Positions 16,374 to 24,186 of a DNA stretch of 26,829 nucleotides are shown piece by piece. Positions within the stretch are counted from its first letter, which is position 1, and the number at the start of each line of letters is the position of its first letter. This stretch comes from Actinomycetota bacterium (lineage in GTDB: Bacteria > Actinomycetota > Actinomycetes > Streptosporangiales > Streptosporangiaceae), in assembly GCA_003242605.1 (NCBI GenBank), contig QGUZ01000039.1:1-26829 (forward strand), given 5' to 3'. The translations under genes and the position numbers were made by a program. Below the pieces are notes generated by a model. The model ran no database searches. It saw nothing but the letters and a program-made list of their open reading frames with translations, and was not told the DNA's origin.

Positions 16374-17774
16374 ATGCCACTGCGACTCTACGACACGTAC
16401 AGCCGTGCCGTTCGGAATTTCACGCCGCGTCGTGGCCGGGACGTTTCCATTTATATCTGCGGCCCGACCGTCGTGGCACCCCCGCACGTCGGTCAGCTGC
16501 GCTGCCAGGTGAGTTTCGACGTGCTCGCCCGGTGGCTGAAATACCACGGCTGCACGGTTACTTTGTGCCGGAATGTCACGGACATGGAGGACATGATACT
16601 CCGGCGGGCGCTGGTGGAAAAGGTGCCGTGGTGGCTCATCGCGGAAACGAATTATCGTTCATTTTTCGCGGCCTACGAACTGCTCGGTTGCCTGCCGCCC
16701 ACCGTGGAGCCCCGGGCCACCGGTCATATCACGGAAATGATCGAGCTGATCGAGGAGCTGTTGCGGCGGCGGCACGCCTACGTGGTCGACGGTGACGTGT
16801 ATTTCTCGGTCGCCTCGTTCCCGGAGTACGGCCGGCTCTCCCGGCGGCGCGCGGAGCACATGCGGGCCGCCGCCGAGCCGGGCCGGGGCAAGCGCCACCC
16901 CTGCGACTTCGCGCTGTGGAAGCGGGCCAAGCCCGGCGAGCCGTACTGGCGGACCCCGTGGGGCGACGGGCGGCCGGGCTGGCACGTGCAGTGCTCGGTG
17001 ATGGCGCGCAAGTACCTGGGCCGGGAGTTCGACATCCACGCGGGCGGGGCGCCGCTGATCTTCCCGCACCACGAGAACGAGATCGCCCAGTCCCGGGCGG
17101 CGGGCGACCGGTTCGCCCGCTACTGGCTGCACGGCGGCACGGTGACCCGGGGCGGGGAGAAGATCCACAAGTCCGTCGACAGCCCGTTCTCGCTGTCGCG
17201 CATCCTCACCGAGGTCCGGCCGATCGAGCTGCGCTACTACCTCGCCATGTCGCACTACCGGTCGGACCTGGAGTTCTCCTGGACGGCGCTGCGCGACGCG
17301 GCCGCGGCGTTCCGGCGCATCGAGGGGTTCGTGCTGCGCGCCTCCCGGCGCCTGCCGCACGCGGCCCCGGCCGCCGCGGTGCCCGAGGCGTTCGCGGCGG
17401 CGATGGACAACGACCTCAACGTGCCCCGCGCGCTGGCGGTCGTCTGGGCGGCGGTGAGCGAGGGCAACCGGGCGCTCGCCGCGGGCGACGAGGCGGCCCT
17501 CGAGGACGCCTACGTCCGGCTGCGCGCCATGCTCGGCGTGCTCGGGCTCGACCCGCTCGGCGAGCCGTGGGCCGCGCGCCGCGCCCGCGACTCGCGGCTG
17601 GAGCAGACCGCCCACGCCCTCGCCGACCTCGTCACCAGGCTCGCCGAGTCGGCGCGCGCCCGCGGCGACGACGCGCTCGCCGACCGGCTGCTCGCCCGGG
17701 TCCGGGAGGCGATGGACGGGGTGCGCCCGGCCCGCGCCGAGGCCGAACGCCCCTGCTCGCTCGTCGCCGGATGA
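16374..17774 (+). CDS. Divergent cysteinyl-tRNA synthetase paralogue
   Basis: A 466-residue class I synthetase-fold protein, about full CysRS length. Zinc and cysteine-site residues are kept: C29 in ICGPTV, C207 in GWHVQCSVM, and H232, H233 and E234 to E236 in FPHHENEIAQS. DFALWK and the HYRS motif (294-297) are also present. The ATP-site signatures are altered: HVGQ at 38-41 replaces HIGN/HIGH, EDM at 72-74 replaces the usual DDK, and KIHKS at 263-267 replaces KMSKS. A helical DALR-type C-terminal region follows. MshC ligases share the fold but differ in the first motif. It may charge tRNA-Cys, ligate cysteine to another acceptor, or be a resistance copy. About 30 of the first 120 codons end in A or T, almost none later. 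A strong terminator follows the stop, so it is probably monocistronic. Confidence 0.88.
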   Translation: MPLRLYDTYSRAVRNFTPRRGRDVSIYICGPTVVAPPHVGQLRCQVSFDVLARWLKYHGCTVTLCRNVTDMEDMILRRALVEKVPWWLIAETNYRSFFAAYELLGCLPPTVEPRATGHITEMIELIEELLRRRHAYVVDGDVYFSVASFPEYGRLSRRRAEHMRAAAEPGRGKRHPCDFALWKRAKPGEPYWRTPWGDGRPGWHVQCSVMARKYLGREFDIHAGGAPLIFPHHENEIAQSRAAGDRFARYWLHGGTVTRGGEKIHKSVDSPFSLSRILTEVRPIELRYYLAMSHYRSDLEFSWTALRDAAAAFRRIEGFVLRASRRLPHAAPAAAVPEAFAAAMDNDLNVPRALAVVWAAVSEGNRALAAGDEAALEDAYVRLRAMLGVLGLDPLGEPWAARRARDSRLEQTAHALADLVTRLAESARARGDDALADRLLARVREAMDGVRPARAEAERPCSLVAG

Positions 17775-17776
17775 AC

Positions 17777-17812
17777 CCCGCCACGGAACCGGTGCCGCGG
17801 TTCCGTGGCGGG
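17777..17812 (+). terminator. Strong terminator hairpin after the CysRS-like gene
   Basis: CCCGCCACGGAACCG and CGGTTCCGTGGCGGG form a perfect 15-bp stem with a 6-base loop, beginning three bases after the stop codon. There is no U-tract, as is usual in very GC-rich actinobacteria. Confidence 0.75.
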
Positions 17813-17870
17813 TATCGGGTGATCACCGGGTGGTGGGTACCGGTGCGGTGGTGTGGCCGGTGGTCCTGGT

Positions 17871-17897
17871 GGGTTATGGGGTGGGTCAAGGGGTGGG
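17871..17897 (+). other. G-quadruplex-type run in the convergent intergenic region
   Basis: Five runs of three or four G are separated by loops of 1-4 bases (TTAT, T, TCAA, T) on the plus strand, fitting the G3+N1-7 rule. The preceding 50 bases are also GGT-rich. It lies between two convergent genes, beyond the hairpin terminator of the CysRS-like gene. Confidence 0.5.
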
Positions 17898-17915
17898 TGA
17901 TGTCGCCGTCCCGGC

Positions 17916-18215
17916 TCACCGCCGCATGACGTGCAGCACGCTCGCGATGCGCTCGGCCGCCGTCACCACGTCGGACGCGTGACCGATACGACCCGCCCAG
18001 GAGAGCCAGAAATACCACTCGCCGTCGGAGGAGTCGGCGGCCAGCACGTCCTCGGTGACCGAGGGCGCGAGGGGATTGATCACGCGCAACCGGGGATACA
18101 GACCGGAGGGCGCGCACAGTCGCACCTGGAAGGCGTGGGCCTCCAGTTGAGCGGCGAGCCGCTCCAGATGTTCGCGGGCCTCGCTCGCGGTGCCCTTGAG
18201 ATCTGTTGTGGCCAT
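17916..18215 (-). CDS. 99-aa protein of unknown function beside an XRE regulator
   Basis: A 99-residue cytoplasmic protein starting at ATG 18215 with GGGAGAG five bases upstream. Residues 8-30 are an amphipathic helix (GTASEAREHLERLAAQLEAH), then a mixed strand region with Pro, and a Trp-rich segment WYFWLSWAGRIG at about 68-79, ending in a helix rich in Ala and Ile (ERIASVLHVMRR). Similar small proteins occur next to XRE/TPR regulator genes in actinobacteria as I recall, but I know no assigned role. It is divergent from the XRE gene 253 bases away, so it may be a partner or target of that regulator. It ends convergently toward the CysRS-like gene. Confidence 0.7.
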   Translation of the reverse strand: MATTDLKGTASEAREHLERLAAQLEAHAFQVRLCAPSGLYPRLRVINPLAPSVTEDVLAADSSDGEWYFWLSWAGRIGHASDVVTAAERIASVLHVMRR

Positions 18216-18468
18216 TGTTGCTCTCCCGGTCGAGAAGGTGGGACGACGTCACGGGACGAACGTCATGTGTCAGATTGGCGCGCGCCGTCCTCTTCCAGCA
18301 ATCGCCGGGATTTCGTGATCAGTGGAATACCCGCGGAATCCGCGAGCATTGCGTGGATATGGCACGAACTTGTGGGCTCGTTTGTGCCGCGGCCCGCGAG
18401 TTATGGTGGGTGCCGGTTAACTTCGGGGAAACATTCATGACCTGAAGACTCCGACGCGGAGGGTGCGG
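18216..18468. other. Divergent promoter region of the 99-aa and XRE genes
   Basis: A relatively AT-rich spacer. A 28-codon frame (18359-18445) has no good ribosome site and is probably chance. TAACTT near 18418-18423 and TTATGG near 18401 are possible promoter words, but no clear pair with correct spacing was found. Confidence 0.3.
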
Positions 18469-20154
18469 ATGGCCCGTGGAGAGCATGCCCCGTCGTGCGC
18501 CCGTGGCTGGCGGCAGCAGGCGGAATCCCGGGGCTGGACCATGTGGCAGACCGTGCAGGCGATCCACGGCTGCTGCGGGGTGAGCCTGCTCAAGGCGCAC
18601 CGGCTCGCCCGTGGCTGGTCGGCCCGCCAGGCGATCCAGGAGCTGGAGCGGCTCTGCGACGAGGAGGGGCTCGGCTCCCCGCGGGCGAGCATCGACCTGC
18701 TCAACGCCTGGGAGAACGGCCGCGCCCGGCCGCGCCCGCAGACCATCGACCTGCTCGCCCGGCTGTACAAGGCGAACGCGGTACGGCTCGGCCTCGCCGC
18801 CGACTACTGCGAGGACGGGGAGAACGCCCCCCGGGTCGTGGTGGTCCACGCGGGCGGGCACGACGGCCCCGGCGGGCACGCGTACCTCGAGGACGCCGAC
18901 GACGACGCCGAGCGCCGCGCGCTCTTCCACGACATGCTGCTCAGCTCGGCGCTGCCCGACGGCCGGTTCTTCGCCGAGGTGGAGCGGGTCCGCCAGGACA
19001 TCGACCTCGCCCTCGCCGCGGGCAACGCCACCGAGGACCAGCTCGACCGCATCGACGAGCAGGTGCTGCGGTTCCGCCGCGAATACATGGACACCTCGTC
19101 GGTGACCATGCTCTGCCGGCTCATGCTCGAGCTGTCCGGGCTGCGCCGCCTGCTCGCGGTGCGCCAGCCCGCCGCGGTGCAGCGCCGCCTGCTGCACGCC
19201 ACCACGATGCTCGCGCTGCTCGCCGCCGACGCGCTCATGCGGCTCGGCGACACCCGGCAGGCCGCCGCCTGGTACGGCACCGCCCGCACCGCCTCCGACG
19301 ACATCGGTGACTCGCGGCTGCGCGCCCTCGTCCGCGCCCAGGAGACGATGCTCTCCTACCACTACGGCGACCCGATGGAGACGGTACGGCTCGCCCGCGA
19401 GGCCCGCCGGCTCGCCGGGAACGCGCCGAGCTCCCCGGCCGCGCTCGCCGCGGCGGCCGAGGCGCGGGCGCTCGCCCGGCTCGGCGACCGCAAGGCGGCG
19501 AAGGCCGCGCTCGCCGAGGCCGAGCAGATCTTCGTCCGGATGCGCGGCAGCACCCAGGACGACCTGGCGTTCGCGTTCTCCGAGCGGCGCATGCACTTCT
19601 ACCGCGCGGGCACGCTGATCGAGCTGGGCGCGGTCTCCGCCGACGAGGCGCTGCCGCGCGACCCCGAGCAGGCGTTCCACAGCCTCGACCTCGGCCTGGT
19701 GCTGCTCGAGCAGGCCGAGCAGCTGGCCCGCGTCGGCGACCTGGAGGGCGCCTGCGGGCGCGCGGCCGAGGCGCTGCTGCAGGTGCCGATCGAGCAGCGC
19801 ACCTCGATCGTGGTGAACCGGGCGCACCGGCTGCTCACCTCGGTGCCGCCCGAGCTGCGCGACCGGCCGAACGTGCAGCGGCTGCACGAGCTGCTCATGG
19901 ACACCCTGCCGCAGACGCCGCTGGGCCACGCGATCGCCCGGAGCCTTGCCGGCGCCTACCCGGGCGGCCAGGCGGGCCAGGCCCGCACCTCGCTCGCCGA
20001 TCGGCGCGGCCCGCACCCGGCCCCGCACCGCGGCCCGCGGGCCGACCAACGGCCCGACCCCCGCTGCGAGCAACGCCTCGGATCCTGCCCCGATCCACGC
20101 CGTGACCCCGCCAAGGGGCCGCGGCCCGGCCGGTCGGCGATGGGCCTGACGTGA
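18469..20154 (+). CDS. XRE-like HTH transcriptional regulator with TPR-like C-terminus
   Basis: A 561-residue protein starting at ATG 18469, which has GGAGG six bases upstream; GTG 18463 would abut the ribosome site. Residues about 30-105 match the N-terminal domain of a Streptomyces-type XRE/TPR regulator family: GVSLLKAHRLARGWSARQAI, then a LLNAWENGRARPRP HTH-like segment and LARLYKANAVRLGLAA. The rest is helical and TPR-like with Arg- and Ala-rich repeats up to about residue 500. The final 60 residues are unusual, rich in Arg, Pro, Gln and Asp and probably unstructured. It overlaps the next gene by four bases (GTGA), so translation is coupled. It could control the kinase gene behind it and the divergent 99-aa gene. 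Signal unknown. Confidence 0.8.
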   Translation: MARGEHAPSCARGWRQQAESRGWTMWQTVQAIHGCCGVSLLKAHRLARGWSARQAIQELERLCDEEGLGSPRASIDLLNAWENGRARPRPQTIDLLARLYKANAVRLGLAADYCEDGENAPRVVVVHAGGHDGPGGHAYLEDADDDAERRALFHDMLLSSALPDGRFFAEVERVRQDIDLALAAGNATEDQLDRIDEQVLRFRREYMDTSSVTMLCRLMLELSGLRRLLAVRQPAAVQRRLLHATTMLALLAADALMRLGDTRQAAAWYGTARTASDDIGDSRLRALVRAQETMLSYHYGDPMETVRLAREARRLAGNAPSSPAALAAAAEARALARLGDRKAAKAALAEAEQIFVRMRGSTQDDLAFAFSERRMHFYRAGTLIELGAVSADEALPRDPEQAFHSLDLGLVLLEQAEQLARVGDLEGACGRAAEALLQVPIEQRTSIVVNRAHRLLTSVPPELRDRPNVQRLHELLMDTLPQTPLGHAIARSLAGAYPGGQAGQARTSLADRRGPHPAPHRGPRADQRPDPRCEQRLGSCPDPRRDPAKGPRPGRSAMGLT

Positions 20155-21065
20155 TCGCCGGGGCCCTCGCCGAAGAGGCCTTCGGCGTGCTGCACACGGT
20201 CGGCGGCCGGCTCGGCGTGGACACCGAGGGCGCCAAGCTGCTGCGGCTGCGCAGCAACGCGGTGTTCAAGCTGCGCAACGGCCTGATCGTGCGGATCACC
20301 GCCACCCCCGACGGCGCCCCGCAGACGCACACCGGCCTCGCGGTGGCCCGCTGGCTGGTCCGCCGCGGCTTCCCCTCGGTACGGCCCGCCGACGACATCA
20401 CCGACGAGCCGATCGAGTACGGCGGCCGCCTGGTCACCTTCTGGCAGTACGTGCCGGTGAGCGGCCGGCCCACCACCCGCGAGCTCGGCCGGATCCTGCG
20501 CCACCTGCACGACCAGCCGGTGCCGCCGTTCCCGATCAAGCGGCTCGCCGACCCGCTCGCCGAGGTGCGCGGCGCGGTGGAGTCGTGTTCCGAGGTGCTC
20601 ACCCCGGACCAGCGGGCCTGGCTGCGCGACCGCATCGCCGAGCTCACCGAGGCGTGGCAGACGCTGGAGAGCAGCGGCCCGCCGGTGCTGCTGCACGGCG
20701 ACGCGTGGATCGACAACCTGCTGCGCCGCCGCGACGGCCGCGCCGTGCTGTGCGACTGGGACGGGGTCGCGGTGGGGCCGCGCGAGTGGGACCTGGTGCA
20801 CACCTACCACGGCCAGCGCCGGTTCGGGCTGTCCGCCGCGGACGTGGACGAGTTCGCCCGCGCCTACGGCTGCGACCTGCGGCAGTGGCCGGGGTTCGGC
20901 ACCCTGATGGAGATCAGGGACATGTACGCGATCGGCATCCACATCCGCAACGCCGCGGGCGACCCGTTCTCCCGGCGGGAGCTGCCGCGCCGCCTCGACT
21001 CGCTCACCCGGGGCGACGGGCACGCCCGGTGGTACATGGCGGAGCCCGCCGTAGGGGTGACCTGA
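20151..21065 (+). CDS. Aminoglycoside phosphotransferase (APH)-family kinase
   Basis: A 304-residue protein-kinase-fold phosphotransferase starting at GTG 20151, overlapping the stop of the XRE gene by four bases. The Brenner motif HGDAWIDNLL is at 182-191 (catalytic Asp184) and the metal motif DWDGVAVGPREWDL at about 202-215. The N-terminal lobe has an RLRSNAVFKL strand and a lysine/arginine-rich substrate loop. Family members phosphorylate aminoglycosides, macrolides, choline, homoserine or other small hydroxylated compounds; the sequence does not tell which. Coupling to a TPR regulator suggests an inducible self-protection or metabolite-modifying function. Coupling is seen; the role is inferred. 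Confidence 0.85.
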   Translation: MIAGALAEEAFGVLHTVGGRLGVDTEGAKLLRLRSNAVFKLRNGLIVRITATPDGAPQTHTGLAVARWLVRRGFPSVRPADDITDEPIEYGGRLVTFWQYVPVSGRPTTRELGRILRHLHDQPVPPFPIKRLADPLAEVRGAVESCSEVLTPDQRAWLRDRIAELTEAWQTLESSGPPVLLHGDAWIDNLLRRRDGRAVLCDWDGVAVGPREWDLVHTYHGQRRFGLSAADVDEFARAYGCDLRQWPGFGTLMEIRDMYAIGIHIRNAAGDPFSRRELPRRLDSLTRGDGHARWYMAEPAVGVT

Positions 21066-21074
21066 GCGCTCGTC

Positions 21075-21087
21075 GTACGCTGCGGTC
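21075..21087 (+). promoter_or_regulatory. Leaderless -10 element of the IclR gene
   Basis: TACGCT, identical to the -10 of the CysRS-like gene, ends six or seven bases before ATG 21088. No ribosome site is present. No clear -35. Confidence 0.4.
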
Positions 21088-21858
21088 ATGACGACGCCCG
21101 GGCAGACGCCGCCGACGGTCACGGGCAAGGTCATGCGCATCCTGGAGGCGTTCGCCCCAGGGGACGTGCGGCTGACGCTCACCGAGATCTGCCGCCGCGC
21201 GGACCTGCCGCTGGCGACCGGCCACCGGCTCATCGCCGAGCTGGTCGCGGGCGGCTTCCTGGAACGGTTGCCGGACGCGTCGTACCGGGTGGGGACCCGG
21301 CTGTGGCAGATCGGCATCCAGGCGGCCCGGCCGCGCGAGCTGCGCGAGCTCGCCCTGCCGTACATGCTCGACCTGTACGCCGAGACCCGGGAGAACATCC
21401 AGCTCGCGGTGCTGCACGGGGACCGGGCGATGTACCTCGAGCGGCTGCGCGGCCCGAAGTCGGTGCCGGTGCTCACCCGGGTCGCGGCCGAGCTGCCGCT
21501 GCACGCCACCGCGGTGGGCAAGGTGCTGCTCGCGTTCTCCCCGCCCGAGCTCACCGAGCGGGTGATCGCCCAGGGGCTCACCAAGCACGCGCCCAACACG
21601 ATCACCGACCCCGAGCGGCTGCGCGCCGACCTGGCGGAGGTGCGCCGCACCGGGCTCGCCTACACCGTCGAGGAGATGTCGATCGGCACCTGCTCGGTGG
21701 CCGCGCCGGTGTACGGGCCGGGGGAGGAGCTGGTCGCCGCGCTCTCGGTGGTGGCCTGGCGGCACAGCGCGGACGTCAAACGCTTCGGGCCCGCGGTGCG
21801 CTCGGCGGCCCGCGCGCTCTCCAAGGACCTCGCGGCCAAGGAGACGGACGGACGCTGA
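21088..21858 (+). CDS. IclR-family transcriptional regulator
   Basis: A 256-residue dimeric repressor or activator. Residues 10-70 form the winged helix-turn-helix (KVMRILEAFAPGDVRLTLTE, LPLATGHRLIAELVAGGFLE) and about 80-250 the GAF-like effector domain, with LHATAVGKVLLAFSPPE near residue 140 and the conserved SIGTCSVAAPVYGPG loop near 200. It lies 69 bases upstream of the pobA-type gene on the same strand. IclR proteins of the PobR/PcaR/PcaU type control 4-hydroxybenzoate and protocatechuate catabolism with the aromatic acid as effector. That function is likely here but inferred from context. Confidence 0.9.
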   Translation: MTTPGQTPPTVTGKVMRILEAFAPGDVRLTLTEICRRADLPLATGHRLIAELVAGGFLERLPDASYRVGTRLWQIGIQAARPRELRELALPYMLDLYAETRENIQLAVLHGDRAMYLERLRGPKSVPVLTRVAAELPLHATAVGKVLLAFSPPELTERVIAQGLTKHAPNTITDPERLRADLAEVRRTGLAYTVEEMSIGTCSVAAPVYGPGEELVAALSVVAWRHSADVKRFGPAVRSAARALSKDLAAKETDGR

Positions 21859-21870
21859 CCAGCGGGGTAT

Positions 21871-21885
21871 TTCCGGTCAGCGGAA
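21871..21885. promoter_or_regulatory. Candidate operator TTCCG-N5-CGGAA before pobA
   Basis: Perfect 5-bp arms with a 5-base spacer, sitting between the IclR gene and pobA and just before a possible -10 TAAAAC (about 21887). IclR-family sites often have similarly spaced TTCC/GGAA arms. This is the likely binding site of the adjacent IclR protein. Confidence 0.45.
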
Positions 21886-21927
21886 GTAAAACCGGGACGG
21901 ACCGGCCGGTTGCCCCAGGATCGAAGC

Positions 21928-23112
21928 ATGCGAACTCAGGTCGGCATCATCGGGGCCGGGCCTGCAGGCCTGCTGCTGTCCCATCTGCTTCATCTGCGGG
22001 GAATCGACTCGGTCGTCCTGGAGATCAGGAGCCGGGAGTACTGTGAGGGCCGGGTGCGCGCCGGCGTACTCGAACAGGGCACGGTGGACATCCTCACCGA
22101 GGCCGGGGTCGCCGATCGGCTGCACCGGGAGGGCCTGGTGCACCACGGCATCGAGCTGCGCTACGGCGGCAAGGGCCACCGCATCGCGTTCGAGCGGCTG
22201 GTACCCGGCCGGGCCATCACCGTGTACGGCCAGCAGGAGGTGGTCAAGGACCTCTTCGCCGCGCGGTTCGCGGCCGGCGGCCAGATCCACTTCGAGGTCC
22301 CGGACGTCGAGCTGCACGACATCGACACCGACCATCCGTCGATCACCTTCCAGGGGCAGCGGCTGGAGTGCGACTTCATCGCCGGGTGCGACGGCTTCCA
22401 CGGCGTGTCGCGGCGCTCCATCCCCGAGGGTGCCCTCACGATCTACGAGCGGACCTACCCCTTCGCCTGGCTCGGCATCCTGGCGAAGGTGAAGCCGTCC
22501 ACCGAGGAACTCATCTACGCCTACACCGAGCGCGGGTTCGCCCTGCACAGCATGCGCGGCCCCGAGATCAGCCGCCTCTACCTGCAGGTGCCCCCGGACG
22601 CGTCGCTCGACGACTGGCCGGACGACCGCATCTGGGCCGAGCTGAAGCGGCGGCTGGAGACGATCCCGGACTGGGAGCTCGCCACCGGCCCGATCATCGA
22701 GCGGGGTATCACGCCGATGCGCAGCTTCGTCGCCGAGCCGATGCGGTACGGCCGGCTCTTCCTCGCCGGGGACGCCGCGCACATCGTGCCGCCCACTGGG
22801 GCGAAGGGCCTCAACCTCGCCGCCGCCGACGTGCGCATGCTCGCCGAGGCGATCTCCCACTGGTACGCGACCGGGTCGGACGAGCTGCTCGACCGGTACT
22901 CGGACGCCTGCCTCAAGCGGATCTGGCGGGCCCAGCACTTCTCCTGGTGGATGACCACCCTGCTGCACACCTTCGACTCCGACGACGCCTACGGGCGCCG
23001 CCTGCAGCGCTCCTACCTCGACTACGTCACCTCCTCGGAGGCGGCCGCGACCACGCTCGCCGAGAACTACGTGGGCGTGCCGTTCGAGCGGTTCGGCACC
23101 TTCGGCGGCTGA
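21928..23112 (+). CDS. pobA: 4-hydroxybenzoate 3-monooxygenase (FAD-dependent)
   Basis: A 394-residue group A flavoprotein monooxygenase, the same length as Pseudomonas PobA. It converts 4-hydroxybenzoate, NAD(P)H and oxygen to protocatechuate in the cytoplasm. GIIGAGPAG (FAD ADP-binding) is near residues 7-15, the DG motif CDGFHGVSR near 157 and the GD motif RLFLAGDAAHIVPPTGAKGL near 280-300. ITPMRSFVAEPM, FSWWMT and ENYVGVPFE are also strongly PobA-like. ATG 21928 is preceded by AGGA seven bases upstream; the frame extends further but without coding support. It follows the IclR gene, with two or three terminator-like hairpins after the stop. No protocatechuate ring-cleavage genes lie in the window. 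Confidence 0.95.
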   Translation: MRTQVGIIGAGPAGLLLSHLLHLRGIDSVVLEIRSREYCEGRVRAGVLEQGTVDILTEAGVADRLHREGLVHHGIELRYGGKGHRIAFERLVPGRAITVYGQQEVVKDLFAARFAAGGQIHFEVPDVELHDIDTDHPSITFQGQRLECDFIAGCDGFHGVSRRSIPEGALTIYERTYPFAWLGILAKVKPSTEELIYAYTERGFALHSMRGPEISRLYLQVPPDASLDDWPDDRIWAELKRRLETIPDWELATGPIIERGITPMRSFVAEPMRYGRLFLAGDAAHIVPPTGAKGLNLAAADVRMLAEAISHWYATGSDELLDRYSDACLKRIWRAQHFSWWMTTLLHTFDSDDAYGRRLQRSYLDYVTSSEAAATTLAENYVGVPFERFGTFGG

Positions 23113-23141
23113 GCGCCGGCGATCCCCGAGTCCGCCGGCGC
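23113..23141 (+). terminator. Hairpin directly after pobA
   Basis: GCGCCGGCG and CGCCGGCGC form a perfect 9-bp stem with an 11-base loop right at the pobA stop codon. A second small hairpin (GGGCCG with CGGCCC) follows at about 23142. Confidence 0.6.
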
Positions 23142-23210
23142 GGGCCGCCGCACGGCCCGCCGGTCCCCTCCGGCGCGGCCGTGGCCGTCCCGCCCGTTGC
23201 CGTGGCCCGA

Positions 23211-23254
23211 CGCCGCCGGCCGATCACGACCGGATCCGTGATCGGCCGGCGGCG
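23211..23254. terminator. Perfect 18-bp hairpin
   Basis: CGCCGCCGGCCGATCACG and its exact reverse complement are separated by an 8-base loop, ACCGGATC. This is the most stable hairpin I saw in the window. It follows pobA and may end its transcription in tandem with the upstream hairpins. The symmetry means it could also work on the other strand. Confidence 0.65.
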
Positions 23255-23570
23255 GTGTGCCCGGCCGCAGCCCTCGTGGTGCACCTGGCCGGAGGCGCCG
23301 TGGCGGGCCTGGGCGCAGGGCGCCCGCGGGCGCCCGCGCGGCGGGTCCGGGGTCTCCCGGACACCGACCCCGAGCGCTTCGGGGTCCCGGCCCGGACCGG
23401 CCCGGGCGCGCGAATGCGCAGGTGAGGGCGGGGCGGCGGCCGCCGATCCCTGAGGGCCGCCCCTTGATCCGCGCCCGGCCGCACCGGGGCGCCGGTAAGG
23501 GCAGGATCAGGGCGGATTCCGGCCGATCTCCGATACCCCCGCGACCCCCGTGCCCGGACAGTTGGGGGTC
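23255..23570. other. Intergenic region without a gene
   Basis: Highly GC-rich, with no frame showing discriminating codon use and no recognisable signal. Its end should hold the promoter of the DUF998-like gene, but I cannot place it. Confidence 0.4.
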
Positions 23571-24186
23571 ATGGAATGGTCAAGCGGGACTCACCCGGCC
23601 CCGGAGGTGCGGGCGCTCGTGCCGATGGCGCCGGCCGCGATCGTCGCGGGCACGGCCGGGCTGGTCGGACTGCACGTCACCCCCCAGCTGAGCCCGGTGC
23701 GCGATCTGATCAGCGACTACTACTTCCTGCCGCTCGGCTGGCTGCTCCCGGCCTCGCTCGCCGTGATCGCCCTCGGCGCCGGCGTGCTCGCGCTCGTGCT
23801 CGCCCGGGCCGGGGCCGACCCGCGGGCCGCGCTGCTCGTGGCGGTGTGGGCCGGGTGCGTCGTGCTCATCGGCGCGTTCCCGACCGACCCGCCCGGTGAG
23901 CCGCTGTCGCTGTCCGGCTCCATCCACCGGTACGCCGCGTTCCTCGCGTTCGTGGCGCTGCCCGCGGCCGGGCTGCTCGTCGCCCGCCGTACCCCGTGGC
24001 CGAACCTGGTGCGCGGGCTGAGCCTGGCCGCCTACGCCGCGCTCGGGCTGGTGACCGTGCCGTACGTGACCGAGTTCCTCGGCGAGCGGATGACGCCGCT
24101 GCCGCAAGGGCTGGTCCAGCGCGCGGTGGTGGGGTGCGAGCTCGTCCTGATCGCGCTGCTGTGCCGGTACGCGCGCGCGGCGCTAG
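23571..24186 (+). CDS. DUF998-like polytopic membrane protein, probable frameshift at its end
   Basis: From ATG 23571 about 204 residues look real: roughly six hydrophobic helices, an SGSIHRYAAFLAF motif near residue 115-130 and an AFPTDPPG loop before it, typical of DUF998 proteins. Family function is unknown. The literal frame does not stop here; it continues to 24980, about 800 bases antisense to a convincing secreted-protein gene. A TAG at 24184-24186 lies one base out of frame, right after an alternating CG run at about 24170-24180, and overlaps the neighbour's TAG in a CTAG. A one-base slip in that run would end the protein as RYARARR or similar. I therefore mark the natural end at 24186. 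The start has only GGGGG very close upstream. Confidence 0.6.

Noticed and set aside
16374..17774. MshC (mycothiol cysteine ligase) identity for the CysRS-like gene
   Set aside because: The HVGQ region, full CysRS length and DALR-like end fit a CysRS paralogue better. MshC normally has a different first motif and is shorter.
18359..18445. A 28-codon frame upstream of the XRE gene
   Set aside because: Poor ribosome site and no recognisable sequence; it falls in an AT-enriched promoter region.
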